Positions 5,936-12,861 of a stretch of DNA of 12,861 bases are shown here, piece after piece. The translations under genes and the position numbers were made by a program. How positions within the stretch are numbered: the first letter of the stretch is position 1; the number at the start of each line of letters is the position of its first letter. Location: contig JAHEEZ010000090.1 of NCBI GenBank assembly GCA_024640445.1, positions 1-12,861 on the forward strand, read 5' to 3'. Source of the DNA: Acidobacteriota bacterium. Its GTDB lineage: Bacteria; Acidobacteriota; Blastocatellia; Pyrinomonadales; Pyrinomonadaceae. The notes below the pieces were generated by a model. It was not told the DNA's origin. It saw only the letters and a list, made by a program, of their open reading frames with translations, and searched no databases.

Positions 5936-8791
5936 TCAATTGAGCTTTCCGTCTTTAAGTTTGTAGACGGAACGCATCCTTCCCGTGCCTTTGTCGCCCG
6001 ACTTGCCCGTTCCCACGATCACATTGTCCTTCAACCGCACGAGAACTTCCCGGCCTTCGGAGGAACCGCTCTCATCATCCTTTACGGTCGCCGGATCGCC
6101 TCTGAGAATGATCGTCTCTTCGGCTGCGTCGTACTGTGCGAACTCGCCGGTCGCCTTTCTGCCTGGCTGAGTGATCACAACCTTCTTTTCCGCGACAGTC
6201 TTCTTAAGTTCATTTGCTGCGTCGAGATATACAACCGCCGTCCCTGCAGTGATTCGGTCTGTCCCCTGCCTGATATCGACATTTCCGGTGTACCTAAGCC
6301 GCCTTTCGTCATTCACATATTGCATCGCGTCCGACTGTGCATAGACAGGCACCGAAGACCGCTTGCCTCCCGCCGATCTCTTCGCATCGTAGAGCAGACT
6401 TCTGACATTTCCTTCGGCCGCAAACCGTCCCGTCTGCTGCTCCAGAGTGATCTTCTCGCCCCTCACGTAGTTCTTGTCCTGCCAGGCGCGCGCGTCACCT
6501 GAAAAAACAGCCGTCTCCTGTTTGTGGTCGAATGCGGCTGATGAAGAAGAAACAAAGACGGGGGAATTTACTTTCGCGAACGGCGTGGCGCCTCTCGCCT
6601 TTCTCTGCGAGTAGTATGTCGCGCTCACCTTGTCACTGAACGACGAGCGATCGTTCTTCAGGTCCCAGTCGATACGACCGGCGCGCACCCGGCCGGCATC
6701 GTCCCACACGGCGGGATCTCCTCCGCTTAGCCTCACGGTCTCGCCACGCGCTGTGTAGACGATATTGTCGGCTATGCCGTTACGCTCGCCTTCCCGGAAT
6801 TTCGCCGAACCGGAAGCCTCAAGCCGTTCAATATCCTGTGTACGGCTTTCGAAAAAAGCAACGAACCTGTCGGCTTCGAGCGTTTGGGCATCCTTGTCCG
6901 AGGAACCGAGCGGATTCCGAACCGCGTTCGAACGCGCCCCACTGGTCGTACAACTCTTTGCGTTGTTGCCTGCGTAAAAATCGCATGTGAATTTCGGGGA
7001 CTTGATCTCAGTCCGGTATTTGCCGGGACCTTTGCTCCTCGGATCGCTAACGAGCACAGCGTTACCCGAAGCAACAGCGCCTTCAAGTTCGTCAGAGCCT
7101 TTCCTGAATGACGTGCTGACCGTATCGGCAGTAAGGGTCTTGTCGGCAGCATCGGAGCCTGCGCCTGACGAAGTAAGCGATATGGTTGTCCTGCCCTCTG
7201 TCTTTGCCGACGCAGGTTTTCCATCTTCCCTGAATAGCACTTCTATTATTGAAGGCGTCTTAAGGGAGTATTTTGAATAGTCCGGATTGTCAGAAGGTAT
7301 GACCTCTATGATACTGCCCCCGGTCGCGAAGGCCTTTGCTATTTTGCCGCCCCGGGAAAAACTGGCCCGAAGCTCTTGTGAACGCAATTCGGTCTTCCTG
7401 TCCGTCGCCGTTTGGCGCAGGTAAGCTTTACCTGAGACATCCGCATTCTTCAGGGTCCGGTCGGGATACAGCAATGCCGCTATCGTTTCTCCGCCGACGA
7501 TGTCGGACCCCTGTGCTACTGAAGCCGACCCTGTCAGAAGCACTTCGCCGGATACCTGTCCGTAAACGGCATGAGAGGCTTTGGCAGTTGTAGGCTTTCC
7601 GGAGGAGGTTGATTCGATCACGACACCTCCGTCAAGTTCAAACGTCTCGCCCGGCTTGTCATAAACCGCTGTCACGCTTGTGATCTTAGTTGGCGATCCG
7701 GAATCCGCCGATGAGTCGACCTTGACGCTGCCTGACATCTCGATCCTGTCGAGTTCTTTCTCAATATAAGCCGTGATCCTGTCGGCGGTCGCATTCGTGT
7801 TTCGGCCCCGCCCTCCAGGTTCCTGCTTCATGCTGGCATCGCCCATCAGATCGATCCTGCGGAGCTGTCGGTCTTCAAGGAAGGCTTTCGCTTTCGAAGA
7901 CGTGATGCGCGTCGGTCGTTCCAGATTCTTGTTCGCGCCACTCGGGATCAGAAGCGCGTCGACACTGCCGGTAAGATCTATCGTCTGGGCGGTCTGGTCG
8001 ACGAAAGCCCTTCCGGCCCGCAATTCGGCAGTCTTTATATCTTTTGTCTGGTATTCGGTACCCTCGCCACCCTGCTCGGCAAAGATCTCCACATCTTTTA
8101 GCAGTTCAAGCGTCTTGGCTTCGATCCGGACCACCGCGCCTTCGCTGTTCCCGGAGAGGTTCTCACGCGCAAATTCAACGTATTCTTCGGCCTCCGCCTT
8201 TTCTTCTGACTTTGAGTAGGAAAGCTGGTCGGTCTTGATGTTCAGGCGATCCCTTGTATCGATAATCACGTTGCCTGCGAAGAAGATATTGAAGTCCTTG
8301 GAATCCTTCTCGTCAGGCACATATATCGCTTTGTCTGCCTTAAGTTTGTCGAACCTGCCCGCACCGCTTTCGTCGTAAACCTCGAGAACGACGTCCAGGA
8401 GCTCCTGGTGCTTGTCGTCAAAAGTGGTTGCCCTGCTTGCCTTGATCGAATAACGGAGCTTTGAGTCCTCGGATTCTTTTCTTTCGTAACCTTCAACAAC
8501 GGCGACGACGTTGTCCGAAAGCACGGCAGGTAGTCCCCGCATTCGGAATTCCTTTCGAAAGCTTCCAAAATAGAACCCGATCACGACAACAAGTACAACC
8601 GCCGCAAGCACGGCGATAGCCCCGGCGCGGAGCAGCCCCGGAAACCTGGCCCGCAGGTTGTACTTTTCTATTCTGTTCTCTGCGTTTTCGTTCAAGATCC
8701 TGTGTTGTACGGTATTCGAAGCGCCGGTTCGCCGCCTGTTTGTCTCTGGCTGCCTTGAAATGGATCGTGCCTGAGATGCAGGCGCTTTCAA
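5936..8791 (-). CDS. lptC: Large LptC/OstA (LptA-like) multi-repeat LPS transport protein
   Basis: A 951-residue protein, far longer than the ~190 residues of E. coli LptC or LptA. Residues 1-50 are a basic cytoplasmic tail, 53-75 a single membrane span (AGAIAVLAAVVLVVVIGFYF), and ~80-240 an LptC-like periplasmic domain (RGLPAVLSDNVVAVVEGYER, RYSIKASRATTFDD, VVLEVYDE, GNVIIDTRDRLNIKTDQLSY). From ~250 to the end come many short OstA-like repeats of ~40-50 residues, each roughly 'adxaxxy...l...G.a.v', such as GSVKVDSS, TGSASVAQG, SGDARAWQ, EGNVRSLLYD, TGNVDIRQG and ILRGDPATV. This implies a long beta-jellyroll or beta-taco bridge carrying LPS from LptB2FG towards LptD. The first possible start after an in-frame TAG is TTG at 8791, with GGAAAG five bases upstream. 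Another TTG at residue 33 is possible; no ATG precedes the membrane span. The domain call is strong; the exact start is uncertain. Confidence 0.85.
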   Translation of the reverse strand: MKAPASQARSISRQPETNRRRTGASNTVQHRILNENAENRIEKYNLRARFPGLLRAGAIAVLAAVVLVVVIGFYFGSFRKEFRMRGLPAVLSDNVVAVVEGYERKESEDSKLRYSIKASRATTFDDKHQELLDVVLEVYDESGAGRFDKLKADKAIYVPDEKDSKDFNIFFAGNVIIDTRDRLNIKTDQLSYSKSEEKAEAEEYVEFARENLSGNSEGAVVRIEAKTLELLKDVEIFAEQGGEGTEYQTKDIKTAELRAGRAFVDQTAQTIDLTGSVDALLIPSGANKNLERPTRITSSKAKAFLEDRQLRRIDLMGDASMKQEPGGRGRNTNATADRITAYIEKELDRIEMSGSVKVDSSADSGSPTKITSVTAVYDKPGETFELDGGVVIESTSSGKPTTAKASHAVYGQVSGEVLLTGSASVAQGSDIVGGETIAALLYPDRTLKNADVSGKAYLRQTATDRKTELRSQELRASFSRGGKIAKAFATGGSIIEVIPSDNPDYSKYSLKTPSIIEVLFREDGKPASAKTEGRTTISLTSSGAGSDAADKTLTADTVSTSFRKGSDELEGAVASGNAVLVSDPRSKGPGKYRTEIKSPKFTCDFYAGNNAKSCTTSGARSNAVRNPLGSSDKDAQTLEADRFVAFFESRTQDIERLEASGSAKFREGERNGIADNIVYTARGETVRLSGGDPAVWDDAGRVRAGRIDWDLKNDRSSFSDKVSATYYSQRKARGATPFAKVNSPVFVSSSSAAFDHKQETAVFSGDARAWQDKNYVRGEKITLEQQTGRFAAEGNVRSLLYDAKRSAGGKRSSVPVYAQSDAMQYVNDERRLRYTGNVDIRQGTDRITAGTAVVYLDAANELKKTVAEKKVVITQPGRKATGEFAQYDAAEETIILRGDPATVKDDESGSSEGREVLVRLKDNVIVGTGKSGDKGTGRMRSVYKLKDGKLN

Positions 8792-8841
8792 AAAGGCTTT
8801 CCGCCAAGGCTATACCGGAATCCGGTTCATCAAGAAGGAAA

Positions 8842-8868
8842 ATTATATCAGACGACGAGCTCTTTCAA
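8842..8868 (-). promoter_or_regulatory. Extended -10 promoter for lptC/OstA-lptB
   Basis: The minus strand has TGATATAAT (8850-8842), a perfect -10 with the TGn extension. TTGAAA (8868-8863, 5 of 6 to consensus) lies 15 bases upstream, which is shorter than the usual 17; an extended -10 tolerates this. It sits just after the recJ stop and would start a transcript near 8835, about 45 bases before the TTG start codon. Confidence 0.55.
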
Positions 8869-8875
8869 CGCCGCA

Positions 8876-10573
8876 TCAGGATTGCCTTATGTCTTTCAGG
8901 TTGAGCTGAAGCCTTGTCACACCCTGCCAGGTATTCGGTTCCGGAGTATGGGCTATCTCGTAGACCCCGCCGGCCTTCAGTTCCATATCAGCCGATCTGT
9001 CAACGCCGTCCCACCATACCGCTTCGAACTGACGGCCTTCCACGTCGCGAAGTTTCAATTTCAGGTGCTTATCCTTCATTACCCAAGGCTCGTCCGCAAG
9101 CGTCAGTCCAGGCGTAGAAAATACAGGTTTTGGGTTTCCCTGCCCGTAAGGTTCAAGTTTCTTGAGGTCCTCGGTCAGATCAAGGCCGAGGGTGCGGCTT
9201 GAGACCGGAGCGTCGATTCTTACCTCCGGAACAAGGCTGTCTGCGGGAATCGTCTCCGCAGCGTGGGAATTCAGCCGTTCCCTTAAGTCGGAGATGTTCT
9301 CAGGCTTTATCTGCATCCCTGCCGCCGCGGCGTGCCCGCCGTACTGTTCAAAGAGATCCGCGCAGGAATCGAGCCCCTTCAGAAGATGGTAATCCGAAAT
9401 GCTTCTCGCGGAACCGTGTCCCATACCATCTTCGACCGAGATGACGATCGACGGCCTGTGCGTTTTTTCGGCTATCCGTGAGGCAGCCAGGCCGATCACT
9501 CCCCTGTGCCAGCCCTCGCCCGACGTGACTATGAAATAGGCGCCATCAATTCCATCTTCCATCGCCGAAAGCATTGCACGCTCGGTGATCTCCTTCTGCA
9601 GTTTTTGACGTTCGATATTCTTCCTGTTTAGGTATTCGGCAAGTTTCCTCGCCCCCTGGAAATCCGGGGATTCGAATAATTCAACAACGTGCCGGGCGGC
9701 ATCCATCCTTCCTGCCGCGTTGATCCTCGGCGCGATCCGGAACCCAATGTCATAACTCGTCATCTCGTCCCGGCAATCAGCGACCTCTATCAGAGCCTTA
9801 AGACCGTAATTGACCGTCGAGGGCAGGTCGTTAAGCCCGACTGCCACAATCGCGCGGTTCTCGCCCGTCAGCTTCATCACATCCGCAATGGTCCCGATCG
9901 CGACCACTTTGAGGAAATGAGGCACCGTCTCTTCCCTTCTTTTCTCCCGCAAGAGCGAGTGAGCGAGTTTGAATGCGACTCCGACACCCGCAAGGTTCTT
10001 GTCCGGATAATCGCAGTCAATGCGGTTGGGATTCACGACCGCATACGCCTCGGGAAGACCTGTGTCCTTTGTCAGATGATGGTCCGTGACGATCACATCA
10101 AGGCCATGCTCCTTCGCCCACGCGATCGGCGCGAAAGAAGTGCTTCCGCAATCGACGGTGATCACTAGCGAGAACCCCTCCTCTTTCGCTTTTTCCAGCG
10201 CCGGGATATTCAGCCCGTATCCCTCGGTAAACCTGTGGGGCACGTGAAATCCTGTCTCGGCCCCGATCATCTCAAGTGCCTTGCGAAGTACAACCGTGCC
10301 CGTCGTGCCGTCCACGTCGTAGTCGCCCCAGACAAGTATCTTTTCCTTGTTCTCCACGGCTTTCAGTACGCGCGCAGTGGCGCGGTCCATATCGGTAAGC
10401 AAGGCCGGATCGTGAAGATGCTCATAGCCGGGGTTCAAAAACCGGTGAGCGGATTCCGCCGTGCTGTAGCCGCGGGAAATAAGAAGCGCGGCAACGATCG
10501 GCGCGACGCCGAGTTCGTTAGCCAGCTCACGCGTCAGGGTGAGGTCATGGTCGATCGTTCTCCATCTTTTCAT
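8876..10573 (-). CDS. recJ: Single-stranded-DNA-specific 5'-3' exonuclease RecJ
   Basis: A 565-residue protein of normal RecJ length. RecJ degrades single-stranded DNA 5'-3' in RecF-pathway recombination, mismatch repair and base-excision repair. The DHH phosphoesterase core shows motif I WGDYDVDGTTG (82-92), motif II TVDCGS (139-144), motif III VTDHH (162-166) followed by AVVNPNR, motif IV LAGVGVAFKLAHSLL (194-208), and ATIAD-like IGTIADVM (226-233). The inter-domain region has FRIAPRINAAGRMDAARH (278-295). The DHHA1 part shows EGWHRGVIGLAASRI (353-367), GSARSI (387-392) and GGHAAAAGM (412-420). A C-terminal OB-like region (ending VTRLQLNLKDIRQS) binds DNA. All metal-ligating aspartates and histidines appear present. 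The ATG has AGGA eight bases upstream. It follows uppP by 69 bases and may share that transcript. Confidence 0.97.
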   Translation of the reverse strand: MKRWRTIDHDLTLTRELANELGVAPIVAALLISRGYSTAESAHRFLNPGYEHLHDPALLTDMDRATARVLKAVENKEKILVWGDYDVDGTTGTVVLRKALEMIGAETGFHVPHRFTEGYGLNIPALEKAKEEGFSLVITVDCGSTSFAPIAWAKEHGLDVIVTDHHLTKDTGLPEAYAVVNPNRIDCDYPDKNLAGVGVAFKLAHSLLREKRREETVPHFLKVVAIGTIADVMKLTGENRAIVAVGLNDLPSTVNYGLKALIEVADCRDEMTSYDIGFRIAPRINAAGRMDAARHVVELFESPDFQGARKLAEYLNRKNIERQKLQKEITERAMLSAMEDGIDGAYFIVTSGEGWHRGVIGLAASRIAEKTHRPSIVISVEDGMGHGSARSISDYHLLKGLDSCADLFEQYGGHAAAAGMQIKPENISDLRERLNSHAAETIPADSLVPEVRIDAPVSSRTLGLDLTEDLKKLEPYGQGNPKPVFSTPGLTLADEPWVMKDKHLKLKLRDVEGRQFEAVWWDGVDRSADMELKAGGVYEIAHTPEPNTWQGVTRLQLNLKDIRQS

Positions 10574-10592
10574 TTGGGAATTCCTGTCTCTT

Positions 10593-10624
10593 TCAGATGT
10601 CTGAACACCCCAGGGTCCGGGTGT
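10593..10624 (-). other. Two adjacent small inverted repeats in the uppP-recJ gap
   Basis: On the minus strand ACACCC/GGGTGT (8-base loop, 10624-10605) is followed directly by TCAGA-CA-TCTGA (10604-10593). There is no T-tract, so this is not a classical terminator. They sit just upstream of the recJ ribosome binding site and may be a leader structure or a protein-binding site. The stems are short and could be chance. Confidence 0.3.
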
Positions 10625-10642
10625 CCGTATGTGAGGTGAATC

Positions 10643-11530
10643 TTAAACCTGCGGCGTTATCATGCCCTGCCACAGTAATATCAAAATAGCGGCGCCGAGC
10701 AGTATCCGGTAAATTACGAAGACGGTGGTCGAATAACGCCGAAGATACGCCAGAAGGAACCATATCGAAAGATAGCCCACTATTCCGGCGGCAATAGTGC
10801 CGATGGCAAGCGACGCAAAACTCTCCTGGGGAAGGATCTTCCAAGCTTCCACCAATTCGAGCAGGCCGCTGGCTGTAATTGCCGGGATCATAAGGAGGAA
10901 AGAGAATCTCGCCGCCGCCTCTCTCGAAAGTCCCGCGAAAAGCCCTCCCATGATGGTAGAACCTGATCGACTCGCACCAGGCATCAGCGCCAGCACCTGC
11001 GAGCACCCGACGATCAATGCCTCCGGCACCCCCAGTTCCTTTAGTCCCTTCCGCTGCCTGCCAAGAAATTCCGCGATCTGCAAGAGAACCGCTACCAGAA
11101 TAAGCATCACCGAAATTATCCAGAGGTCTTTCGTTAACGCGCCTTCGATGGTTTCCTTGAAAATAACTCCCACGATCCCCACAGGCACGGAACCGATGAC
11201 TATCAGCCAACCGAGCCAGGTTTCGTCCGACATCCAAACCGGACGGATCTTGTTTTCGCCTTCTATTTCACCCCTTCTACCGGTAATCAGCGCGAAATGG
11301 TCGCGCAGGAACGATGTCGAAATACTCCAGATGTCTGAAGCGAAATAGACGAAAGCGGCGGCAAGCGTGCCAAGCTGTATCACGGCCATCGTCGCCGTGA
11401 TCTGCTCCGGATTCCCGCCGTAAATGCCGGTATATCTGCTCGCAAACACAAGATGCGCGGTCGAGCTTACCGGAATGAATTCTGTGAGACCCTGGACGAT
11501 GCCCAGGATGATGGCTTGTATGAGGTCCAT
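10643..11530 (-). CDS. uppP: Undecaprenyl-diphosphatase UppP (BacA)
   Basis: A 295-residue integral membrane enzyme that dephosphorylates undecaprenyl pyrophosphate, recycling the lipid carrier for peptidoglycan and O-antigen synthesis; over-expression gives bacitracin resistance in known systems. The first conserved segment is LGIVQGLTEFIPVSSTAHL (9-27), holding the catalytic glutamate Glu17 and His26. The second is PGASRSGSTIMGGLFAGL (184-201) with the catalytic arginine at 188. About seven to eight hydrophobic segments can be seen (for example 45-65, 106-124, 136-152, 209-227, 240-262 and 270-290), including FLLMIPAITASGLLEL. The length is slightly above the usual ~270 because of a polar insert near 83-100. 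The ATG has no obvious Shine-Dalgarno, but it lies ~37 bases after a predicted transcription start. The enzyme fits the envelope-biogenesis theme of the following lpt genes. Confidence 0.97.
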   Translation of the reverse strand: MDLIQAIILGIVQGLTEFIPVSSTAHLVFASRYTGIYGGNPEQITATMAVIQLGTLAAAFVYFASDIWSISTSFLRDHFALITGRRGEIEGENKIRPVWMSDETWLGWLIVIGSVPVGIVGVIFKETIEGALTKDLWIISVMLILVAVLLQIAEFLGRQRKGLKELGVPEALIVGCSQVLALMPGASRSGSTIMGGLFAGLSREAAARFSFLLMIPAITASGLLELVEAWKILPQESFASLAIGTIAAGIVGYLSIWFLLAYLRRYSTTVFVIYRILLGAAILILLWQGMITPQV

Positions 11531-11573
11531 ATGCTGGAGGAAAACGTGTGGCCTTCAGGGAAGTGACTGACGC

Positions 11574-11602
11574 ATTTTCCGCTTTTTGGCAGTATTCGTC
11601 AA
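11574..11602 (-). promoter_or_regulatory. Sigma-70-type promoter for uppP
   Basis: The minus strand has TTGACG (11602-11597, 5 of 6 to consensus), a 17-base spacer, then GAAAAT (11579-11574, 4 of 6 to TATAAT). It lies in the 86-base gap after the SDR gene. A transcript would start near 11567. It was predicted by eye from the motifs and spacing only. Confidence 0.45.
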
Positions 11603-11616
11603 AGCAGACGATAAGA

Positions 11617-12393
11617 CTATTCACGGTAACTTGCCCGGGAAGCGATCACGTCGTAAAGGCTGGCGGGAAGAAATCTCGCGAGACGAACGATGAACGCCAA
11701 CTGCCATGGAAACGAGTAAAAGGCCTTCTTCCTGCGGATCGCGCTCACGATCCTCATCGCGCCGTCGTCCAGTTCTAAAAGGAACGGCATATTCTTTTGC
11801 CTGCCGGAAGTCAGAGGGGTCTTGATAAACCCGGGCTGGATCACGCTGACGTCGATTCCCTGTCCCTTGAAATCCACCCTGAGGCTCTCGAAGAAGGCAT
11901 TCATCCCGGCCTTGCTTCCGGAGTACGCGGCAGACTTCGGCAGGCCTCTGAATCCGGCGAGGCTGGAAATGCCTACAATTTGCCCGCCCCCGCGTTCGAG
12001 CATTTCCGGGAGGACCGCGGCTACGGCGTTGACCGCGCCGATAAGATTTATGTTGATCACCTTAGCAACCGCGCCCGCGTCGATAAGCCTTGTTTCGCGG
12101 TCGTTGCCGCCAACTCCTGCATTGGCGATCATCACGTCCACGCGGCCAAACTCCGAACGAAGGCGACCTGCGGCCTCCCTTACCGATTCGGCGTTCGTTA
12201 CATCGCCCGGGAAGATACGTGCGGTTCCTCCAGCGGACGCTACTCTTTCCGCGACTTTCTCAAGTTCCGTCTCACGCCTTGCCAGCAGACCGAGTATCGC
12301 CCCGTCGCGGGCAAAGATCTCGGCGACTGCCGCTCCGATACCGCTCGAGGCCCCGGTGAGAAGGATCACCTTGTCTTTCCAGTATGCGTCCAT
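11617..12393 (-). CDS. Short-chain dehydrogenase/reductase (SDR) family oxidoreductase
   Basis: A 258-residue classical SDR. The cofactor motif TGASSGIG is at 13-20, with the second-strand residues LLARRE (36-41) whose arginines suggest NADP(H). GDVT (63-66), IANAG (89-93) and the catalytic residues Ser144 (GISSLAG), Tyr157 and Lys161 (YSGSK) are all present. After the active site come PGFIKTPL and a C-terminal hydrophobic, basic stretch (FYSFPWQLAFIVRLARFLPASLYD) that may associate with membrane. This tail resembles SDRs annotated as SDR family NAD(P)-dependent oxidoreductases of unknown substrate, so no substrate is claimed. The start at 12393 was chosen over an upstream extension to 12582 because the longer form would overlap the ACT gene and lacks SDR-like sequence. 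AGGA lies just before this ATG, and the start is seven bases after the ACT gene stop, implying an operon. Confidence 0.93.
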   Translation of the reverse strand: MDAYWKDKVILLTGASSGIGAAVAEIFARDGAILGLLARRETELEKVAERVASAGGTARIFPGDVTNAESVREAAGRLRSEFGRVDVMIANAGVGGNDRETRLIDAGAVAKVININLIGAVNAVAAVLPEMLERGGGQIVGISSLAGFRGLPKSAAYSGSKAGMNAFFESLRVDFKGQGIDVSVIQPGFIKTPLTSGRQKNMPFLLELDDGAMRIVSAIRRKKAFYSFPWQLAFIVRLARFLPASLYDVIASRASYRE

Positions 12394-12400
12394 TTTCCTA

Positions 12401-12844
12401 TTAGCAGACCTCGTCCACCCGACCGCGGAACGCTTTGAGGGCAGATGCAAGGTCGGTTTGGCGAATGAGCAGGTGGTCCCTTGAGAATGATGAGAAAGGA
12501 AGTATGGAAATGCCCTCCGCGGCGAGTATGCCCGCGATCTCAGCCATGAATCCCACGACATCGAATTCGAGTTCGGCGTCAAAGCTCAACAGCCGGAATC
12601 CGCTTTCAACCTTTGCTCCTGCGAGCCCCGGGCGGAGACCAACCAGATCGCGATCATCGACGACAAGGGTAACCTCCCATTTGTCCTTGAAGATCAGGAA
12701 TTCCGATTTCATTTGAGGGGACAGTTCCGGATCGGCCAGTACCCGCTCCCATTCATCGTGATGGAGGGCGACGATGTGAAACGTGTCCGGGGCAACGATC
12801 AATTTCGCACCACGCAGAAGTTCAGCAGCGTTTTTCGATCCCAT
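12401..12844 (-). CDS. ACT-domain protein, CASTOR/ACT_7-like
   Basis: A 147-residue cytoplasmic protein with two ACT-like halves. The first (~12-70) has KLIVAPDTFHIVAL, a linker, then WEVTLVVDDRD. The second (~77-140) reads SGFRLLSFDAELEFDVVGF, then MAEIAGILAAEGISILPFSSFSRDHLLIRQ. The latter is the typical ACT_7 pattern: 'ldF.vvGilA.ia.iLa..gI.i...Ssf..Dh.lv'. Such proteins bind amino acids or small ligands and act as sensors; the eukaryotic relatives CASTOR1/2 bind arginine. No ligand can be assigned from sequence alone. GGAGG lies five bases before the ATG, so the start is firm. It is followed after a few bases by the SDR gene, so the two are probably co-transcribed. Upstream sequence is outside the window. 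Confidence 0.85.
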   Translation of the reverse strand: MGSKNAAELLRGAKLIVAPDTFHIVALHHDEWERVLADPELSPQMKSEFLIFKDKWEVTLVVDDRDLVGLRPGLAGAKVESGFRLLSFDAELEFDVVGFMAEIAGILAAEGISILPFSSFSRDHLLIRQTDLASALKAFRGRVDEVC

Positions 12845-12861
12845 ACGCGCCTCCGGCTATG

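Noticed and set aside
5891..6502. A 203-codon plus-strand frame opposite the end of the LptC/OstA gene
   Set aside because: It is an antisense shadow of a long coding region with no recognisable domain.
8493..8807. Frame overlapping the start of lptC/OstA in another minus-strand frame
   Set aside because: The translation is low-complexity Arg-rich sequence, while the overlapping frame encodes a clear membrane span and LptC domain.
8814..8826. 13-base palindrome ACCGGATTCCGGT in the recJ-lptC gap
   Set aside because: It is short, single-copy as far as can be seen, and not placed like an operator relative to the predicted -10, so it is not called as a site.
10593..11237. A 214-codon minus-strand frame overlapping uppP
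   Set aside because: uppP in the other frame has all family motifs; this frame has none and is a shadow.
12394..12582. N-terminal extension of the SDR to 321 residues
   Set aside because: It overlaps the ACT-domain gene in another frame, the added residues have no SDR character, and a better start with a ribosome binding site exists at 12393.

Overview
All supported genes lie on the minus strand, so the window reads from high to low coordinates. Nothing on the plus strand looks like a real gene. The window suggests a Gram-negative (diderm) bacterium of moderately GC-rich DNA, because it carries LPS-transport genes (lptB and an LptC/LptA-type protein). The mix of rpoN-hpf with HPr kinase, RapZ, a mannose-family EIIA and HPr, plus a very large LptC-OstA protein, fits Acidobacteriota (Blastocatellia-like). 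That placement is an inference from gene content, not from a search.

Layout in transcription order. (1) 12844-11617: a small ACT-domain protein closely followed by a short-chain dehydrogenase/reductase. (2) 11530-10643: uppP, undecaprenyl-diphosphatase, behind a plausible sigma-70 promoter. (3) 10573-8876: recJ. (4) 8791-5089: a 951-residue LptC/OstA multi-repeat protein, then lptB, behind an extended -10 promoter; this is the inner-membrane-to-periplasm part of LPS export. (5) 4988-2977: rpoN (sigma-54) with its own sigma-70-like promoter, then hpf, closed by a strong intrinsic terminator at 2930-2970. (6) 2846-1: hprK, rapZ, PTS EIIA (mannose family), HPr and the N-terminal part of an arginase-family gene, packed tightly with one ATGA overlap.

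Blocks 4 to 6 match the classic proteobacterial order lptA-lptB-rpoN-hpf-(ptsN)-rapZ-(npr). Here the nitrogen-PTS EIIA is replaced by a mannose-type EIIA, and a bifunctional HPr kinase/phosphorylase is added. The HPr keeps both the catalytic His and the regulatory Ser. No EI, EIIB or EIIC lies in the window, so this looks like a regulatory rather than a sugar-transporting PTS. The following arginase suggests a link to nitrogen or arginine metabolism.

The most notable anomalies are a RapZ whose Walker A lysine is replaced by methionine, the giant LptC-OstA protein, and a repeated hairpin element in the hpf-hprK gap. I saw no RNA genes, mobile elements or CRISPR arrays. I found no clearly undescribed system. 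The nearest candidate is the compact HprK-RapZ-EIIA-HPr-arginase cluster with its altered RapZ.
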